Assembly (NCBI GenBank): GCA_964506245.1
Contig: CAZDKK010000003.1
Coordinates: 62,001 to 126,000 of the forward strand
DNA length: 64,000 nt
From: CAZDKK01 sp964506245
GTDB lineage: Bacteria; Eisenbacteria; RBG-16-71-46; CAIMUX01; WJJG01
Direction: 5' to 3'
Below the pieces are notes generated by a model. The model made no database searches. It was not told where the DNA came from and worked only from the letters and a program-made list of their open reading frames with translations. The position numbers were made by a program, and so were the translations under genes. Positions 62,218-64,000 of this stretch are shown here, piece by piece (position 1 is the stretch's first letter; the number at the start of each line of letters is the position of its first letter).

Positions 62218-63342
62218 ATGAAGATCGTCTTCTCCTGCCACCCCACCATGGGTGGATCGGGGATCGTGGCGACCGAGCTGGCGACGGCGCTGGCACACCG
62301 CGGGCACCAAGTGCACCTGGCCGCCGTCAGGCGCCCCTTCCGGCTGCGCGATGACTCGGGCGTGATCTTCCACAAGGTGAGCATCCCCGAGTACCCGCTC
62401 TTCATGTATCCGCCCCACGATCTGGCGCTGGCCACCAAGCTGGCGGAGATCGTGCGCACGTTCGACATCGACATCCTCCACGCGCACTACGCGATTCCCC
62501 ACGCCATCACCGCCCTGCTGGCGCGGCAGATCGTCCTGCCGCACCGGGTGCGCGTCGTGACCACGCTGCACGGCACCGACATCACGCTGGTTGGCAGCCT
62601 GGCCGAGTTCTACGACCTCACGCGCCACGCGATGCTCCAGAGCGACGGTCTGACGGCCGTCTCGGAATGGCTGGCCGCGGAGACCGTGCGGCGCTTCGAG
62701 CTGGCGGCCCCGCCGGAGGTGATCCACAACTTCGTCGACACGGGGCGCTTCAATCCGGAGGGCCGCGCGGCCTATCCGGAGCCGGGCGGGCTCTTCCACC
62801 TGGTGCACGCGAGCAACTTGCGGCCGGTCAAGCGCGTCGCTGACGTCGTGCGCGTCTTCGCCGGCGTGCAGGCCCAGCTTCCCGCGCGGCTGACGATCCT
62901 GGGCGAGGGCCCGGAGAAGGGGTTGGCGCAGGAGCTTGTGGCGGAACTGGGGCTCTGCTCGAAGGTAGACTTCGCGAGCACCGCCGGCGACGTGCCGGCG
63001 GTGATGCGCTCGGCGCACCTCAACCTGCTGCTGAGCGACCACGAGTCGTTCGGACTCTCAGCCCTCGAGGGTCTGGCCTGCGGGACGCCCGTGGCCGGGA
63101 GCGACTCGGGGGGACTGCCGGAGGTGATCGAGGAGGGACGCACGGGCCTGCTGTGCCCGGTGGGCGAGGTGGCCTGCACGGTGGTCAAGTCCGTGGCGCT
63201 GCTGGGCAACCGCGCCGAATGGGAGCGGATGAGCCGCGCGGCCGCCGCGGACGTGCGGGAGCGATTCCGGGTGGAACGGGTCGTGCCGCGCTACGAGGCG
63301 CTCTACGAACGCGTGGTGGCCAGCCCGGGGCGGCGGGTGTGA
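62218..63342 (+). CDS. bshA: N-acetyl-alpha-D-glucosaminyl L-malate synthase BshA
   Basis: A 374-residue GT4 glycosyltransferase that joins GlcNAc from UDP-GlcNAc to L-malate, the first step of bacillithiol synthesis. Marks of BshA: CHPTMGGSGIVATELATALA at the N terminus, PEYPLFMYPPHDLALATK, ILHAHYAIPHA, TTLHGTDITLVG and the donor site SDHESFGLSALEGLACG. The length is that of the family. AGGAG is only 3 bp from ATG 62218. It completes the bshC-bshB1-bshA set. Confidence 0.94.
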   Translation: MKIVFSCHPTMGGSGIVATELATALAHRGHQVHLAAVRRPFRLRDDSGVIFHKVSIPEYPLFMYPPHDLALATKLAEIVRTFDIDILHAHYAIPHAITALLARQIVLPHRVRVVTTLHGTDITLVGSLAEFYDLTRHAMLQSDGLTAVSEWLAAETVRRFELAAPPEVIHNFVDTGRFNPEGRAAYPEPGGLFHLVHASNLRPVKRVADVVRVFAGVQAQLPARLTILGEGPEKGLAQELVAELGLCSKVDFASTAGDVPAVMRSAHLNLLLSDHESFGLSALEGLACGTPVAGSDSGGLPEVIEEGRTGLLCPVGEVACTVVKSVALLGNRAEWERMSRAAAADVRERFRVERVVPRYEALYERVVASPGRRV

Positions 63343-63400
63343 CACGTCCGAGATGCGGCCGAGGTTCCTCGCGGGCACCGGGCCGCACGCTTCGGCCGGA

Positions 63401-63430
63401 TTGTGCCCCGGGGTCCCGGACCTGTATACT
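63401..63430 (+). promoter_or_regulatory. Promoter of the subtilisin-like protease
   Basis: TTGTGC (63401-63406), 18 bp, TATACT (63425-63430). The -10 is close to consensus and sits in a short AT-rich patch, about 80 bp before the start codon. Confidence 0.5.
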
Positions 63431-63454
63431 CAAGGTTGTCGGCTCGAATGGAGG

Positions 63455-63470
63455 TTGCGCTGGGGCGCAA
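63455..63470 (+). other. Leader hairpin
   Basis: TTGCGC (63455-63460) and GCGCAA (63465-63470) form a 6-bp stem with a TGGG loop in the leader of the protease gene. Possibly an mRNA-stabilising element; small enough to be chance. Confidence 0.3.
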
Positions 63471-63512
63471 GACGCTGCGGCCGGTGCTGTCTTCGAACCG
63501 GGAGGTGCATCC

Positions 63513-64000
63513 ATGCAAAGGTGCATCCTGGCGATCGCCATCGTGCTCGGATTCTCCTCGTGGGCGCTGGCCGACGAGACCGAGTTCGTCGCCGAGCAGA
63601 TCTGCTGCGTCCTCGAGGAAGGCCACACGATCGAGGAGATCAACGCCCGCTGGGGCACCACGACGATCCATGCCGACCTGGAGAATGACTTCTACCTCCT
63701 GCATGTGGAGGGCGTCGAGGATCTGCTCGAGTTCGTCGAACGGATGGCCGGGGACGAGGCGATCGACATCGTGGACGTGAACTGGTACCTGGAAGCGCCC
63801 GAGAGCGTCCGCCAGATGGTCGTCACGGCCATCGGGGGCACCTATGAGGAGTACGTCGACCAATCGATGACCGCCCGCATCGGACTCGACGCCGCCCACG
63901 CGATCACCCGCGGCGAGGGCGTGACGGTGGCCGTGCTCGACACGGGCGTCGACCCGCAGCACGAGGTGTTCGCGGGGCGACTGTCGGCATTCCGCTACGA
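63513..64000 (+). CDS. Exported subtilisin-like (S8) serine protease, 5' part
   Basis: The frame runs off the right edge, so only the first 162 residues are seen. GGAGG precedes ATG 63513. Signal peptide about 1-20 (ALADE). Residues about 22-95 look like an inhibitor/propeptide domain (VCCVLEEG-like start, DFYLLHVEG, IDIVDVNW). Then GEGVTVAVLDTGVDPQHEVF carries the catalytic Asp of S8 enzymes. The His and Ser motifs lie beyond the window. It is separated from bshA by a promoter, so it is its own transcript. Confidence 0.88.
   Translation, partial: MQRCILAIAIVLGFSSWALADETEFVAEQICCVLEEGHTIEEINARWGTTTIHADLENDFYLLHVEGVEDLLEFVERMAGDEAIDIVDVNWYLEAPESVRQMVVTAIGGTYEEYVDQSMTARIGLDAAHAITRGEGVTVAVLDTGVDPQHEVFAGRLSAFRY

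Noticed and set aside
1..64000. CRISPR arrays, tRNA or rRNA genes, insertion sequences and prophage genes
   Set aside because: No regularly spaced repeats, no tRNA or rRNA core sequences, and no transposase, integrase or phage structural genes were seen by reading; short tRNAs could still be missed without a covariance search.

Overview
The window is high-GC bacterial DNA, densely coding on both strands, with no rRNA, tRNA, CRISPR array, phage or insertion sequence that I can see. It looks like an uncultured, Gram-negative-type bacterium of the FCB group or a neighbouring phylum (for example Eisenbacteria or Krumholzibacteriota). The reasons: several large exported enzymes end in an Ig-like FlgD-type tail (pattern G-x-Y-x-x-R-L-x-A-G), there are lipoproteins with clear lipoboxes, a beta-barrel-type outer-membrane protein, Cys-rich modules of the kind common in metagenomic FCB genomes, and a bacillithiol pathway. 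A run of ten Ns (50575-50584) marks a scaffold join, so this is a draft or metagenome assembly. The phylum is inference.

Layout. 1-4400: two related small exported proteins behind an ECF-type promoter, an aromatic amino-acid decarboxylase, then an Rrf2 regulator with LarE. 4428-9172 (minus): an exported-thiol-redox operon (TlpA-like protein, lipoprotein with two thioredoxin-like domains, beta-barrel protein). 9290-16327: deoxyhypusine-synthase-like protein, KamA-type radical SAM enzyme, RsmI, a DMT transporter, an exported protein and an M42 peptidase. 16346-22441 (minus): a peptidylarginine-deiminase-like exported enzyme, phosphoglucose isomerase with a C-terminal winged-helix-like tail, and a Cys-rich exported protein. 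22442-29395: Nudix protein, methyltransferase, peptidyl-prolyl isomerase, NarL-type regulator, HEPN-like protein, and a two-gene NAD salvage operon (pncA, pncB).

29396-37534 holds a papain-like protease, a membrane protein, a gingipain-type (C25) protease with two PKD domains, and a lipoprotein. 37655-46578 (minus) is the most interesting block: a sulfate ABC importer whose ATPase is fused to two universal-stress-protein domains, followed without real gaps by a sensor kinase and an OmpR/PhoB-type regulator, and preceded by TTGTCAC direct repeats 11 bp apart. 46585-53390 (minus) carries a small exported protein, an ornithine aminotransferase, a D-Ala-D-Ala carboxypeptidase and a thermolysin-like metalloprotease. 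53533-58840 has an aldo/keto reductase, an FG-GAP repeat protein, and an ECF sigma / anti-sigma / effector operon. 58975-63342 is a methyltransferase coupled to bshC-bshB1-bshA (bacillithiol synthesis). A subtilisin-like protease runs off the right edge.

Themes. One is extracellular proteolysis and peptide modification: five protease or deiminase genes of different families (C1A, C25, M4/M36, S8, PAD) with signal peptides, four of them with the same C-terminal tail and the fifth cut off by the window edge. The other is sulfur and thiol handling: sulfate import, LarE, bacillithiol and exported thioredoxin-like proteins. Promoters that I can read follow TTGACA - 17 bp - TAnnnT, and several genes for exported proteins have near-consensus or extended -10 boxes. 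Convergent or terminal positions often carry long GC-rich hairpins without a T-run.
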